Shown here piece by piece: positions 23,345 to 30,569 of a stretch of 64,000 nucleotides of DNA. The stretch's first letter is position 1, and every line of letters begins with the position of its first letter. Where the stretch lies: positions 620,001 through 684,000 of the forward strand of contig NZ_CP139035.1 in assembly GCF_029854705.2 (NCBI RefSeq), in the 5' to 3' direction. The position numbers and the translations under genes are program-made. Below the pieces are notes generated by a model, which was given only the letters and a program-made list of their open reading frames with translations, was not told the origin of the DNA and made no database searches. This stretch comes from Akkermansia sp. N21116. Its GTDB lineage: Bacteria; Verrucomicrobiota; Verrucomicrobiia; Verrucomicrobiales; Akkermansiaceae.

Positions 23345-24196
23345 CCCATAGACGAACAAGATCACTGGAACCTATACATAGCTCTTGCCAATAGGCCTTT
23401 CAATAGAGTTGACCATATTGGTTTATGGACGCGAATGAAAGGCGAAGGGCGAGGGAATCATTGGTGCGCAGGCAAAGGAGATACATTAAAGCATCTAGCA
23501 TCGAAATATGGTGCAAGCGAAGAAGATTGGCAGTGTTTATGGCCAGTAGGCGAGACACCAAATCATGGCTATCCCAACAATATTGAACCAGGAGATGTAT
23601 ATGATGCCTCTAATCTTGTGGCCTCACAAGAAGGGAAAGATATTCAGTACATATTAAGTTATGATCTAATACCAGATTATGCTGGGATATTTCCCTCTGC
23701 TGAATATGTAAATCCTATCACAGTTCCCTTGTTATTAGAAACGATTTCCAAAGAAGGCCAAGATCCTATTTCGAATTTTGTTTCAGCAGGACATGGCGGA
23801 TATGGTGGGTACAGTGGATATGGCAACCGTGGGACATGGAATCAATATTCTGTACAGGATTTGCTGGATAGAAGCCATAGTGCCACATTTGAACGAGCAA
23901 AACAAAGGAAAGGTCCAATTCGTTGTTGGTTTACCCGAAAAGCTCAAGCTCGTTTTTCCGGATGCTCTTCTCAAGAAATTGCGAGGCCGTTTGCCGAACA
24001 AATTTTGAGGAAAGGAGCAATTTCATACGGAACGGACAGATCAATCGGGACGAGTTCTTTTAATGGGATTCTGAGATTATATTATAATTATATTCAAACT
24101 GGGACTTATGCTGATGGGTCTCCAATATTTTATTGGGACAAAGTTTCAAAATATATGACATCTCCAGTATGGAAAAAATTCGAAGGAAAATTATGA
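22451..24196 (+). CDS. Orphan Rhs C-terminal toxin ORF (LysM-like plus caspase-like domain)
   Basis: A 581-residue open frame. Residues 1-300 are the end of the rhs core ([27 protein letters not shown]), followed by DPIDEQDHWNLYIALANRP and a unique C-terminal domain unrelated overall to that of the giant rhs gene. Near residues 335-385 is a LysM-like segment (KGDTLKHLASKYGASEEDW ... NIEPGDVYDASNL). Then SNFVSAGHGGYGG (His about 448) and ARFSGCSSQEIARPFAEQIL (Cys about 505) give a clan CD-type His/Cys pair. Its stop overlaps the start of 24193-24636 by ATGA. With the upstream core out of frame it may be silent, a donor cassette, or expressed from an internal start. Confidence 0.75.
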   Translation: MYKDASGREVLAHRYGYDALGRPTLLTDHAGGREERRIVPNYNPRSELISAAYDGKEDYTYTYDNIGNRVQSRELAASRSYTSNRLNQYVRIEQQNAGNAFTPEFDVHGNQTRIQTRTGVWDVLYDMRNRPEQFAGDGHSVVCSYDFMGRRTDRLEYHGNTLTSREHFIYKGYVQIAAYKLDAEGQFGDCFVLTKSCYWDPSQPTATRILAMKDASDATMLYAACDTVKNITALYDDAGTCRARYVYSPYGEKLIEEGDKHTANAFGFSSEYDDSPLGLYYYNYRYLNPNDGRWINRDPIDEQDHWNLYIALANRPFNRVDHIGLWTRMKGEGRGNHWCAGKGDTLKHLASKYGASEEDWQCLWPVGETPNHGYPNNIEPGDVYDASNLVASQEGKDIQYILSYDLIPDYAGIFPSAEYVNPITVPLLLETISKEGQDPISNFVSAGHGGYGGYSGYGNRGTWNQYSVQDLLDRSHSATFERAKQRKGPIRCWFTRKAQARFSGCSSQEIARPFAEQILRKGAISYGTDRSIGTSSFNGILRLYYNYIQTGTYADGSPIFYWDKVSKYMTSPVWKKFEGKL

Positions 24197-24636
24197 AAAT
24201 AAAATACAAAATCATCGTAACGGCATTTTTTGCTATTTTGTCAATAGGCATATTGACTGTGTGTAAAAATGGAAAAGAAAATAATGGCGAAAGTGAAATA
24301 GTTTCTCCGTATTTTAATGATGGGAAATCATTTATACGAGATAAAGAAAGATGGCAGGCAGCTCTTTCTGCAGCCATAAAACTACCGTTGCGCGAAACAA
24401 CGAACAAGGATGTCATGGATCTAATTGGCAACAACCCATCTATTAATGATTCAGATGATGATCACTATGAATATATGTATTTATATATGGGATATAATGA
24501 GAAACAGCTTCTTAACTCAAAACCAGATCGTAGGCAGGAACACATTGTTTTGTTTTTCTCGTTTGATCTAACTAATAAACTGCAAAGTGTAGGAACAAGG
24601 GTTGAAATTTTCCCAGCTCCCGCATCCATGCAATAA
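24193..24636 (+). CDS. Lipoprotein-like candidate immunity protein for the adjacent Rhs toxin
   Basis: 147 residues from ATG 24193, whose ATGA overlaps the toxin stop, suggesting translational coupling. The N-terminus is a signal-like hydrophobic segment (YKIIVTAFFAILSIGILTVC) ending at a Cys; the lipobox is imperfect because Val precedes the Cys. The mature part contains VSPYFNDGKSF, RDKERWQAALSAAIKLPLRE and YEYMYLYMGYNEKQLLNS. Position directly behind an Rhs toxin is the classic place for an immunity gene, but function is inferred from context only. Broken relatives lie at 25579, 27925-28194 and near 34033. A strong hairpin follows the stop. Confidence 0.72.
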   Translation: MKIKYKIIVTAFFAILSIGILTVCKNGKENNGESEIVSPYFNDGKSFIRDKERWQAALSAAIKLPLRETTNKDVMDLIGNNPSINDSDDDHYEYMYLYMGYNEKQLLNSKPDRRQEHIVLFFSFDLTNKLQSVGTRVEIFPAPASMQ

Positions 24637-24653
24637 ATATAATAAGTCCAACA

Positions 24654-24687
24654 AAATACTTGTGCCTATATACAGGCACAAGTATTT
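24654..24687 (+). terminator. Intrinsic terminator after the candidate immunity gene
   Basis: A perfect 14-bp stem (24654-24667 with 24674-24687) around a 6-nt loop, with TTTAT at and after the 3' arm. It starts 17 bases after the stop of the gene ending at 24636. Confidence 0.7.
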
Positions 24688-24689
24688 AT

Positions 24690-25650
24690 CCTATGATCGT
24701 AGAATAGAAATCTATCGAATCAATCTTCCTGACGCTCAAATGAATGTGCCGCTTCCTGCTTCAAGATGATATGGCATCAAAGAGGCTAATCTTAGCTTGA
24801 TTTGGTATCATGAGAATCATGATAGGACGATGGTACGTTTTTCGTACTCCCATATTCTCACTGTCTTGCTCTAGATCGCAGTCAGAATAAATGAAAAGAA
24901 TAAAATTAATCATCATAATATTTGCAATGCTTGTTTTGCTCGTCATAGGCATTGCTGCTTGGTTGTTTGCTTATTTCCCCACTAATCGTCGGGTGGAGGA
25001 CATATTGCCCTATTATCAGGACGACAATTGCATTGAATCTCTTCTATATAATCGGCTCTGCAAAAATACGGCATATAAAGTTTATAGAAGTTTTAATGGA
25101 GGGTTCAATATTGACGAATATCCGGACAACCCTAAATACCTTTATATCGTTGTCATTGATTTTCCTGACAGTAGGGATATGCAGAGAGAAGAATCTCTTC
25201 TTCTTGAGCAGATTCATGAAATGAAGAAAACGGTATCGATTGAAAACAATCATCTATACCAAGATCTGAAAGGGGCTCAATGGTCTCTTCCAAATATTAA
25301 AACATCATGCGATCCCGGTGATTTTGTCTTCCTGCGAGGATGGGAATTTAAAAGAAGTATCGATTTTTTAGTTCGACATGGGTATCACGATATTATTGTT
25401 GTCAATTTTTATTCTAAAGAAGGCAAGGGCAGAGTAGTTCTTTGTACGTGGTTGTCTGATCAATCAAATAACATGGGGCCGTCCGAATGATGAAAATTTA
25501 AAAAAATATCTGGTAGTAGGAATCTTCGAAATTTCGAAGGAAAACTGCTCCAGCGTGGAAAAAATTTGAAGGGGAGTTATGAATTTTAGTAGAATTATGA
25601 AAAATAAATATATAAGTATAATCTCGATAAATGCGCTTATTTGTGGGGGA
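24690..25650 (+). repeat. About 0.96-kb direct repeat, copy 1
   Basis: Near-identical to about 27037-28000 at a constant offset of 2347 bases. It contains the last 25 codons of a beta-propeller-like gene (24690-24769, truncated at its 5' side), the intergenic hairpin region, the complete 199-residue gene (24891-25490), and the toxin-tail/immunity-head relic. The break at 24690 is immediately after the terminator hairpin, so the copy was inserted or duplicated there. Confidence 0.85.
24891..25490 (+). CDS. Membrane-anchored protein of unknown function (199 aa family, copy 1)
   Basis: 199 residues: a Lys-rich start, one long hydrophobic segment (LIIIIFAMLVLLVIGIAAWLFAYF), then a soluble domain with YQDDNCIESLLYNRLCKN, LYIVVIDFPDSRDM and a possible substrate-binding end (FLRGWEFKRS, YHDIIVVNFYS). 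I do not recognise a family. It differs from the copy at 27238-27837 at only a few scattered positions plus the last 15 residues. A third, broken 3' copy lies at 33671-33888 and shares this copy's tail (CTWLSDQSNN). Upstream is a palindromic AT-rich leader. It probably acts in the periplasm or at the inner membrane. Confidence 0.7.
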   Translation: MKRIKLIIIIFAMLVLLVIGIAAWLFAYFPTNRRVEDILPYYQDDNCIESLLYNRLCKNTAYKVYRSFNGGFNIDEYPDNPKYLYIVVIDFPDSRDMQREESLLLEQIHEMKKTVSIENNHLYQDLKGAQWSLPNIKTSCDPGDFVFLRGWEFKRSIDFLVRHGYHDIIVVNFYSKEGKGRVVLCTWLSDQSNNMGPSE

Positions 25651-25735
25651 CTGATCACATGCTGTACAGCAGGATCATGGAGGCTACAATACTATCATTG
25701 GTACCATTAAGGGAGATCCGGATCATGTTAAATCT
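25491..25735 (+). pseudogene. Relic of an Rhs toxin tail followed by an immunity-gene head
   Basis: At 25543-25582 the sequence corresponds to the end of the intact toxin (TSPVWKKFEGKL there, TAPAWKKFEGEL here) but has one extra A in the poly-A run, which breaks the frame. Directly after, at ATG 25579, MNFSRIMKNKYISIISINAL resembles the signal segment of the candidate immunity protein at 24193. That reading then runs into unrelated sequence and stops at 25710. No functional product expected. Confidence 0.65.
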
Positions 25736-25963
25736 ATGACACCTGTATCTTGGATAAGCAAGATGCGACCTCGCGGGCATGGAGCTTGGATAACGGGGCT
25801 CATCGATGGATTCGAACCAGGAGATAGAGCTCGCGATAGTGAAAAGAGAAAAATGGAGGCTGTAGAATTTTCAAAGAAGAATATCAAAAAATATTTAGAA
25901 AAATATTATAATAAATGTTATTGTCCTGCTGAAATATTCAGTCATTTCTTAATTGAGATTTAA
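25736..25963 (+). pseudogene. Short ORF, probable relic of an Rhs C-terminal domain
   Basis: 75 residues from ATG 25736 (MTPVSWISKMRPRGHGAWIT), rich in Lys near the end (KKNIKKYLEKYYNKCYCPAE). The open frame extends upstream to HGGYNTIIGTIKG at 25676. The DNA there (ACAGCAGGATCATGGAGGCT) closely resembles the His-Gly region of the intact toxin near 23783 except for one inserted T. This suggests the ORF is the back half of another toxin domain whose front was lost. It could still be translated, but I see no good start signal. A 15-bp hairpin follows. Confidence 0.45.
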
Positions 25964-25969
25964 ATATAA

Positions 25970-26006
25970 AAGTGGCGTCATAATGATGTCTATTATGACG
26001 CCACTT
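25970..26006 (+). terminator. Intrinsic terminator-like hairpin
   Basis: A perfect 15-bp stem (25970-25984 with 25992-26006) with a 7-nt loop just after the 75-codon ORF and before the gene at 26034. There is no long T-run after it. Confidence 0.55.
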
Positions 26007-26033
26007 CCCCATTGCAACATGGAAATGTAATTT

Positions 26034-27116
26034 ATGAAAAAAATAATTATATATACTAGCGTATCTGTTGTCGCCATTTTTCTTTTATTGTTATTATTTT
26101 CATCGAGCGAAAGAGAAACGAAAATTTTGGAGCATGTAGGAACAATTATGACTCCTGAATTTTCATGGAAGGACTATGATGGAGATTTCAATGTCAACAT
26201 GATCAATACGAAAATAGCTTTTTCTGACAATGATCGTTACCTGGCGACATGGCCGGGAAATACGTTTTATGTCTATGATGTGGAAACACAGGCTCTTTCC
26301 CATTCTCTTCCTGGGCTTAAACAGGAAGACCCTCTTCCAAATGCGGAAGAATATCTTCATATGTCTTTATTAGGTTGTTTTGTCCTTGAAGAATGCGAGC
26401 GTTACAAACCTCTCTTCGGTGTGCAAATTCCTCAGGGATTCTCAATTTTAGAAAACAATATAAAAACAAATGAGAAAAATTATCTTAGTTTTAAAAAATT
26501 TGCAGATGAAAATCCTGATTATAATTTGATTAAGTTATTGGCTTATATTGAGGAATCCAAATCCCGTTATAAAATTATTCGTTCCAGACATAACGGTCCA
26601 AGTAAGAATTTAGTTGTCAATGAGGAGACAGGGGATTCGAATGTCTGGGGTGTTCCGCAGGAAATATTCATATATGGAATGCGCCATCATCCACAGACGC
26701 ATGATATTTGCTTACAGGCAAAAGAAATATTCATATATGATAATGATAATTTTTATCTGATCAACTGCAATCGGTTAGAGCAAATGAAGAAATTACCTGT
26801 TCCTCAGGCAAAAGGAACATGGCGTCCACGTATTTCATCTTCAGTATTCAATGACGATGGAAGCATTTTAGCGATTACCTATGAGCGTTCTATTAGTAGA
26901 TATGCGTTATTTTCTTTCAATATTTTTTGCACAATTTTGTTGGATACTACAACAGGGAAGGTGATTACCGAGATCGTTCATGATGAAGGTTATAGTATAA
27001 GTGCATTTTCTCCTTCCAACAAGTATTGGGCTATTGCCTATGATCGTAGAATAGAAATCTATCGAATCAATCTTCCTGACCCTCAAATGAATGCGCCGCT
27101 TCCTGCTTCAAGATGA
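26034..27116 (+). CDS. Membrane-anchored beta-propeller-like protein of unknown function (copy 1)
   Basis: 360 residues with an N-terminal hydrophobic anchor (IIIYTSVSVVAIFLLLLLFSS) and a soluble domain with WD40/YVTN-like strands: IAFSDNDRYLATWPGNTFYVYDVET near residue 65 and FSPSNKYWAIAYDRRIEIYRI near the end. It is homologous along its length to 29488-30531 (SFSDDDSYLATWPGDTLYVYETESG, QTIEIYRINLP). Its 3' end is repeated at 24690-24769. A 199-residue gene follows 121 bases downstream, as it also did in the truncated copy. The domain type suggests protein binding outside the inner membrane; the role is unknown. Confidence 0.72.
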   Translation: MKKIIIYTSVSVVAIFLLLLLFSSSERETKILEHVGTIMTPEFSWKDYDGDFNVNMINTKIAFSDNDRYLATWPGNTFYVYDVETQALSHSLPGLKQEDPLPNAEEYLHMSLLGCFVLEECERYKPLFGVQIPQGFSILENNIKTNEKNYLSFKKFADENPDYNLIKLLAYIEESKSRYKIIRSRHNGPSKNLVVNEETGDSNVWGVPQEIFIYGMRHHPQTHDICLQAKEIFIYDNDNFYLINCNRLEQMKKLPVPQAKGTWRPRISSSVFNDDGSILAITYERSISRYALFSFNIFCTILLDTTTGKVITEIVHDEGYSISAFSPSNKYWAIAYDRRIEIYRINLPDPQMNAPLPASR

Positions 27117-28000
27117 TATGGCCTCAAAGAGGCTAATCTTAGCTTGACTTGGTATCATGAGAATCATGATAGGACGATGGCACGTTTTTCGTGCTCCCAT
27201 ATTCTCATTGTCTTGCTCTAGATTGTAGTCAGAATAAATGAAAAGAATAAAATTAATCATCATAATATTTGCAATGCTTGTGTTGCTCGTCATAGGCATT
27301 GCTGCTTGGTTGTTTGCTTATTTTCCTACTAATCGTCGGGTAGAGGACATATTGCCCTATTACCAGGACGACAATTGCATTGAATCTCTTCTATATAATC
27401 GGCTCTGCAAAAATACGGCATATAAAGTTTATAGAAGTTTTAATGGAGGGTTCAGTATTGACGGATATCCGGACAACCCAAAATACCTCTATATCGTTGT
27501 CATTGATTTTCCTGACAGTAGGGATATGCAGAGAGAAGAATCTCTTCTTCTTGAGCAGATTCATGAAATGAAGAAAACGGTATCGATTGAAAATAATCAT
27601 CTATACCAAGATCTGGAAGGGGCTCAATGGTCTCTTCCAAATATTAAAACATCATGCGATCCCGGTGATTTTGTCTTCCTGCGAGGATGGGAATTTAAAA
27701 GAAGTATCGCATTTTTAGTTCGACATGGGTATCACGATATTATTGTTGTCAATTTTTATTCTAAAGATGGCAAGGGCAGAGTACTCCTTGATACATTGAT
27801 ATCTGAAAACTCAAATAGAACGGTTCCGTCCGAATGATGAAAATTTAAAAAATATATGGTAGTGGGGATCTTCGAAATTTCGAAGGAAAACTGCTCCAGT
27901 TTGGAAAAAATTTGAATGTAAGTTATGAATTTTAGTAGAATTATGAAACATAAATATATAAGTATAATCGCGATAAGTGCGCTTATTTGTGGAGGAGGAA
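27037..28000 (+). repeat. About 0.96-kb direct repeat, copy 2
   Basis: Partner of 24690-25650. Here the repeat is continuous with the full beta-propeller-like gene at its left side, so this is likely the older arrangement. On the right, similarity fades inside the immunity-gene relic near 28000. Confidence 0.85.
27238..27837 (+). CDS. Membrane-anchored protein of unknown function (199 aa family, copy 2)
   Basis: Same layout as the copy at 24891: a single hydrophobic N-terminal segment and a soluble domain. Substitutions are few (for example Ser for Asn in GGFSID, Glu for Lys in QDLEGAQ, Ala for Asp in KRSIAF). The last 15 residues differ (LLDTLISENSNRTVPSE), which suggests local recombination at the 3' end. 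It lies behind the beta-propeller-like gene and in front of the toxin-tail/immunity relic. Function unknown. Confidence 0.7.
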   Translation: MKRIKLIIIIFAMLVLLVIGIAAWLFAYFPTNRRVEDILPYYQDDNCIESLLYNRLCKNTAYKVYRSFNGGFSIDGYPDNPKYLYIVVIDFPDSRDMQREESLLLEQIHEMKKTVSIENNHLYQDLEGAQWSLPNIKTSCDPGDFVFLRGWEFKRSIAFLVRHGYHDIIVVNFYSKDGKGRVLLDTLISENSNRTVPSE

Positions 28001-28194
28001 TACTGATGGCGATGAATCCAGAAAATAACGGTAATAGCAGCTGAGGGAAACGACCTTATTTTAATAAAATGGGGACGATAGAAGAGAAAGACGATAAGCG
28101 TTGGGAAGAAGCTATTACAGTAGCCATGAAACTTCCCTTAGGAGAAACAACGAACAGTAATCGCATCTCATGGTGCAATCTATATTTAATATAA
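27925..28194 (+). pseudogene. Immunity-gene relative with an in-frame stop
   Basis: From ATG 27925 the frame reads MNFSRIMKHKYISIIAISAL...NPENNGNSS, meets TGA at 28042, and continues in the same frame as GKRPYFNKMGTIEEKDDKRW and EEAITVAMKLPLGETTN to TAA at 28192. The second part matches the intact candidate immunity protein (PYFNDGKSF, DKERWQAALSAAIKLPLRETTN). Just upstream (27838-27928) is an intact-frame toxin tail, TAPVWKKFECKL, whose TGA overlaps this ATG in the same ATGA arrangement. So this is a decayed toxin/immunity junction, also shortened at its 3' end. Confidence 0.78.
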
Positions 28195-28198
28195 ATTG

Positions 28199-28693
28199 TT
28201 ATTCTCTCTGAAATCGTATCCATTCGTTATCAAATTTTTCCCATATATATTTACGTGCATTTTTTCTGCGGATTTTCAGGTATTCCTTATTTCCTTGCAT
28301 GATAATGAACCATGTATCATTGACTAAAAAATTCATTTCCTTGTTTTTGTTTTCGAGTGAAACAGGAAATGTATAGGCACGGTAGAGTAAATTATTTTCA
28401 TCATCACGTCTGACGATGCAGGAGTAATCAATGGATGGAGTAGTGTATTCTTTATAATTCGGATGTAAGGGTGTGTAAAAGTTTTTCCCTTGAGATATTA
28501 TGATCGCATAATAGTCTTCTATCATATCATGTCCTTGCAATGGGATGATATTATCAATATGAGTCTCCATACAAGGAAGAGAAATGGCTTCCTTGCCGTC
28601 ATCCCAAAACACAGGGCCGCGTGCTGCAATGATACTGGCAAGCAGAAAAGCAATTAGAAATAGTTCGATGTACAAGGATAATTTATAAAACAT
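28199..28693 (-). CDS. Membrane-anchored protein of unknown function (pair gene B, copy 2)
   Basis: 164 residues with an N-terminal membrane segment (LYIELFLIAFLLASIIAARG) and a soluble domain. It is a diverged paralogue of 20311-20892: shared landmarks are DYYAI, the Cys in SCIV, YRAYTFP and the basic stretch KEYLKIRRKNARKYIWEKF. It lies 7 bases after gene A of the same pair. Its stop is 4 bases from the convergent immunity relic. No recognised family. Confidence 0.7.
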   Translation of the reverse strand: MFYKLSLYIELFLIAFLLASIIAARGPVFWDDGKEAISLPCMETHIDNIIPLQGHDMIEDYYAIIISQGKNFYTPLHPNYKEYTTPSIDYSCIVRRDDENNLLYRAYTFPVSLENKNKEMNFLVNDTWFIIMQGNKEYLKIRRKNARKYIWEKFDNEWIRFQRE

Positions 28694-28700
28694 AGTCAGA

Positions 28701-29168
28701 TTATGGTTGAACCCGGTAGCACAAATAGGACCATGTATAAGCAGGATAGAAGATCATCGGATCTACATGAACATATAATTTACCATCGACCATGATCTTG
28801 ATAGTAGCATCATTTTCTTGCTCAAGATACATTCTGGAACAAGTTATCCAGGGTGTTTCAAATAACTCACGACAACGCGGATAAGGAGTTCCCTCTTCCA
28901 AATAGGCGAAGCACTTTTGTTTTCTGGTATGTTTATCTTCATTCTTATATGTAATGATGGTCACATGCAGTGGAGAACAGCCATTTGTCACATGACGCCA
29001 TTGCTTGCTCAAGAGGCTGCAGGAAAAGCGAGATTCCAAATTCACATTTCTTGTATCAATTCGGCTTTCAGGTCCTCTTTTTATGACAAACAGATAGCTG
29101 ATGCTCAGCATAACCACAATTACACCCAGAATAAAAAGAGAAATAACTTTACCGAATGATTCTCTCAT
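28701..29168 (-). CDS. Membrane-anchored protein of unknown function (pair gene A, copy 2)
   Basis: 155 residues, with hydrophobic residues 8-28 (VISLFILGVIVVMLSISYLFV) and a soluble domain. Its conserved core TPYPRCRELFETPWITC matches gene A copy 1 (SPYPSCRDLFETPWIDC), and both end in an aromatic-rich stretch (YPAYTWSYLCY / PPYLWSLIGY). It is divergent from an rhs core shard at 29278, exactly as copy 1 is divergent from the orphan rhs cassette. Function unknown. Confidence 0.7.
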   Translation of the reverse strand: MRESFGKVISLFILGVIVVMLSISYLFVIKRGPESRIDTRNVNLESRFSCSLLSKQWRHVTNGCSPLHVTIITYKNEDKHTRKQKCFAYLEEGTPYPRCRELFETPWITCSRMYLEQENDATIKIMVDGKLYVHVDPMIFYPAYTWSYLCYRVQP

Positions 29169-29277
29169 ACCTTATCGAAGGATAAGTAATATTTTGGGTT
29201 TTGTCAAGATAGGGGGAGAAGTTTCATTATATTTATCGATCGATCAGTCTGGGGTGACTATTGAATATGGGCTCACA

Positions 29278-29480
29278 CTCCATACTGGAATACAAGTTTG
29301 AGGCCAGTGCCAGGGATGCTGGCTATTCTGTTGTTTGTTCCTATGATTTTATGGGAAAGCGCACGGATTGTTTGGAATACCATGGAAACACATTGACATC
29401 GCGCGAGCATTTCATCTATAAAGGATACGTGCAAATCGCCGCGTATAAGCTGGATGAAGAAGGAGAATTGGCGATAGTTT
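29278..29480 (+). pseudogene. Rhs core shard with internal deletion
   Basis: SILEYKFEASARDAGYS (corresponding to about 17655-17702 of the giant rhs gene) is joined directly to [20 protein letters not shown] (about 18330 onward), removing roughly 630 bases in frame. It ends after [14 protein letters not shown]. The open frame 29261-29491 overlaps the start of the beta-propeller-like gene at 29488. No toxin domain follows. Confidence 0.8.
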
Positions 29481-29487
29481 TCAGGAT

Positions 29488-30531
29488 ATGAAAAAGATTA
29501 TTTACATCATCATTGCAGTGATTTTTATTGCTTCTTTATTGGGGAGTATAATGTTTTCTCCGGAAAGGAAACCGCCTGTTCTGGAACATATCACAACAAT
29601 TGCAGTCCCTTCGTATTCATGGCAGGATTACAGTGACAGGAAGGCTACTGAAAATGAAGATAATACTAAAATTTCATTTTCTGATGATGATTCCTATTTG
29701 GCAACCTGGCCCGGGGATACACTCTATGTTTATGAAACGGAATCCGGCAAACTGGTCAGGTCAATTTCTGGAGTGAAGATGGAGGAGCCTTTGCCAACTT
29801 ATTATGAGGACACATATATTTGCCAGGCTTGTTTTCTTCCATATTTTTATACAAGAAAATATCTTCCACTTGTGCCTGTTGCGATTCCGGATGGATTTAC
29901 GGAATTAAAGGGACATATCAAGAAAGCGTCGTCATATATTAAGATGATTCGGCAATTCACGGGCCCTTATAAAAAAGGCAAAAAAACATTAGATGATGAA
30001 TTAATCGGCTTTGTGGATGAAGGGGCAAATTGTTACAGAGTGATTTATGATGCTGATCAGCAGCATGATCCTGGAGATACGACTTTGGATATTTTAGATA
30101 CTCAGGGGGATAGGATTAAGGAATGGAAACTTAAAAATTTTTTTCGCCCGAGTACATTTACCTATCATCCTGTGACGAATGATATATGTATTGAGGAAGG
30201 CGATACTTTTTATTTGACAAACTTTCATCATTTGGAAGTTATACATGCTCTCCCTTGTCCGACATTGCCGGGGGAATGGGTTGCCAGCGCTGAACCTGTT
30301 TTTAGTCGGGATGGAACCTTGCTCTCTCTGCGGTTCTACCGTAGAACGGGAAATTGGGAAGTGGCAATTCCGGGAACGTATTTAGTTCATCTCTTGATTG
30401 ATGTTAAAACAGGTGAAATAGTAGCAGAACAACGACTAAAAACCAGATCCAATATATTCTTGGGGAATAGATATTGCGCCATCGTTCCTGATGGTCAAAC
30501 GATAGAAATTTACCGCATCAATTTGCCGTAG
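29488..30531 (+). CDS. Membrane-anchored beta-propeller-like protein of unknown function (copy 2)
   Basis: 347 residues: an N-terminal anchor (IIYIIIAVIFIASLLGSIMFS) and a propeller-like soluble domain (FSDDDSYLATWPGDTLYVYE, FTYHPVTNDICIEEGDTFYL, AIVPDGQTIEIYRINLP). It is a diverged paralogue of 26034-27116. ATG 29488 overlaps the 3' end of an rhs shard frame by 4 bases, the same position an immunity gene would occupy behind an Rhs toxin, so an immunity role is one possibility. No enzyme motif seen. Confidence 0.72.
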   Translation: MKKIIYIIIAVIFIASLLGSIMFSPERKPPVLEHITTIAVPSYSWQDYSDRKATENEDNTKISFSDDDSYLATWPGDTLYVYETESGKLVRSISGVKMEEPLPTYYEDTYICQACFLPYFYTRKYLPLVPVAIPDGFTELKGHIKKASSYIKMIRQFTGPYKKGKKTLDDELIGFVDEGANCYRVIYDADQQHDPGDTTLDILDTQGDRIKEWKLKNFFRPSTFTYHPVTNDICIEEGDTFYLTNFHHLEVIHALPCPTLPGEWVASAEPVFSRDGTLLSLRFYRRTGNWEVAIPGTYLVHLLIDVKTGEIVAEQRLKTRSNIFLGNRYCAIVPDGQTIEIYRINLP

Positions 30532-30569
30532 CAAAACTTGGCGAAAAGAAATTCAGGCGAATTATAGGT

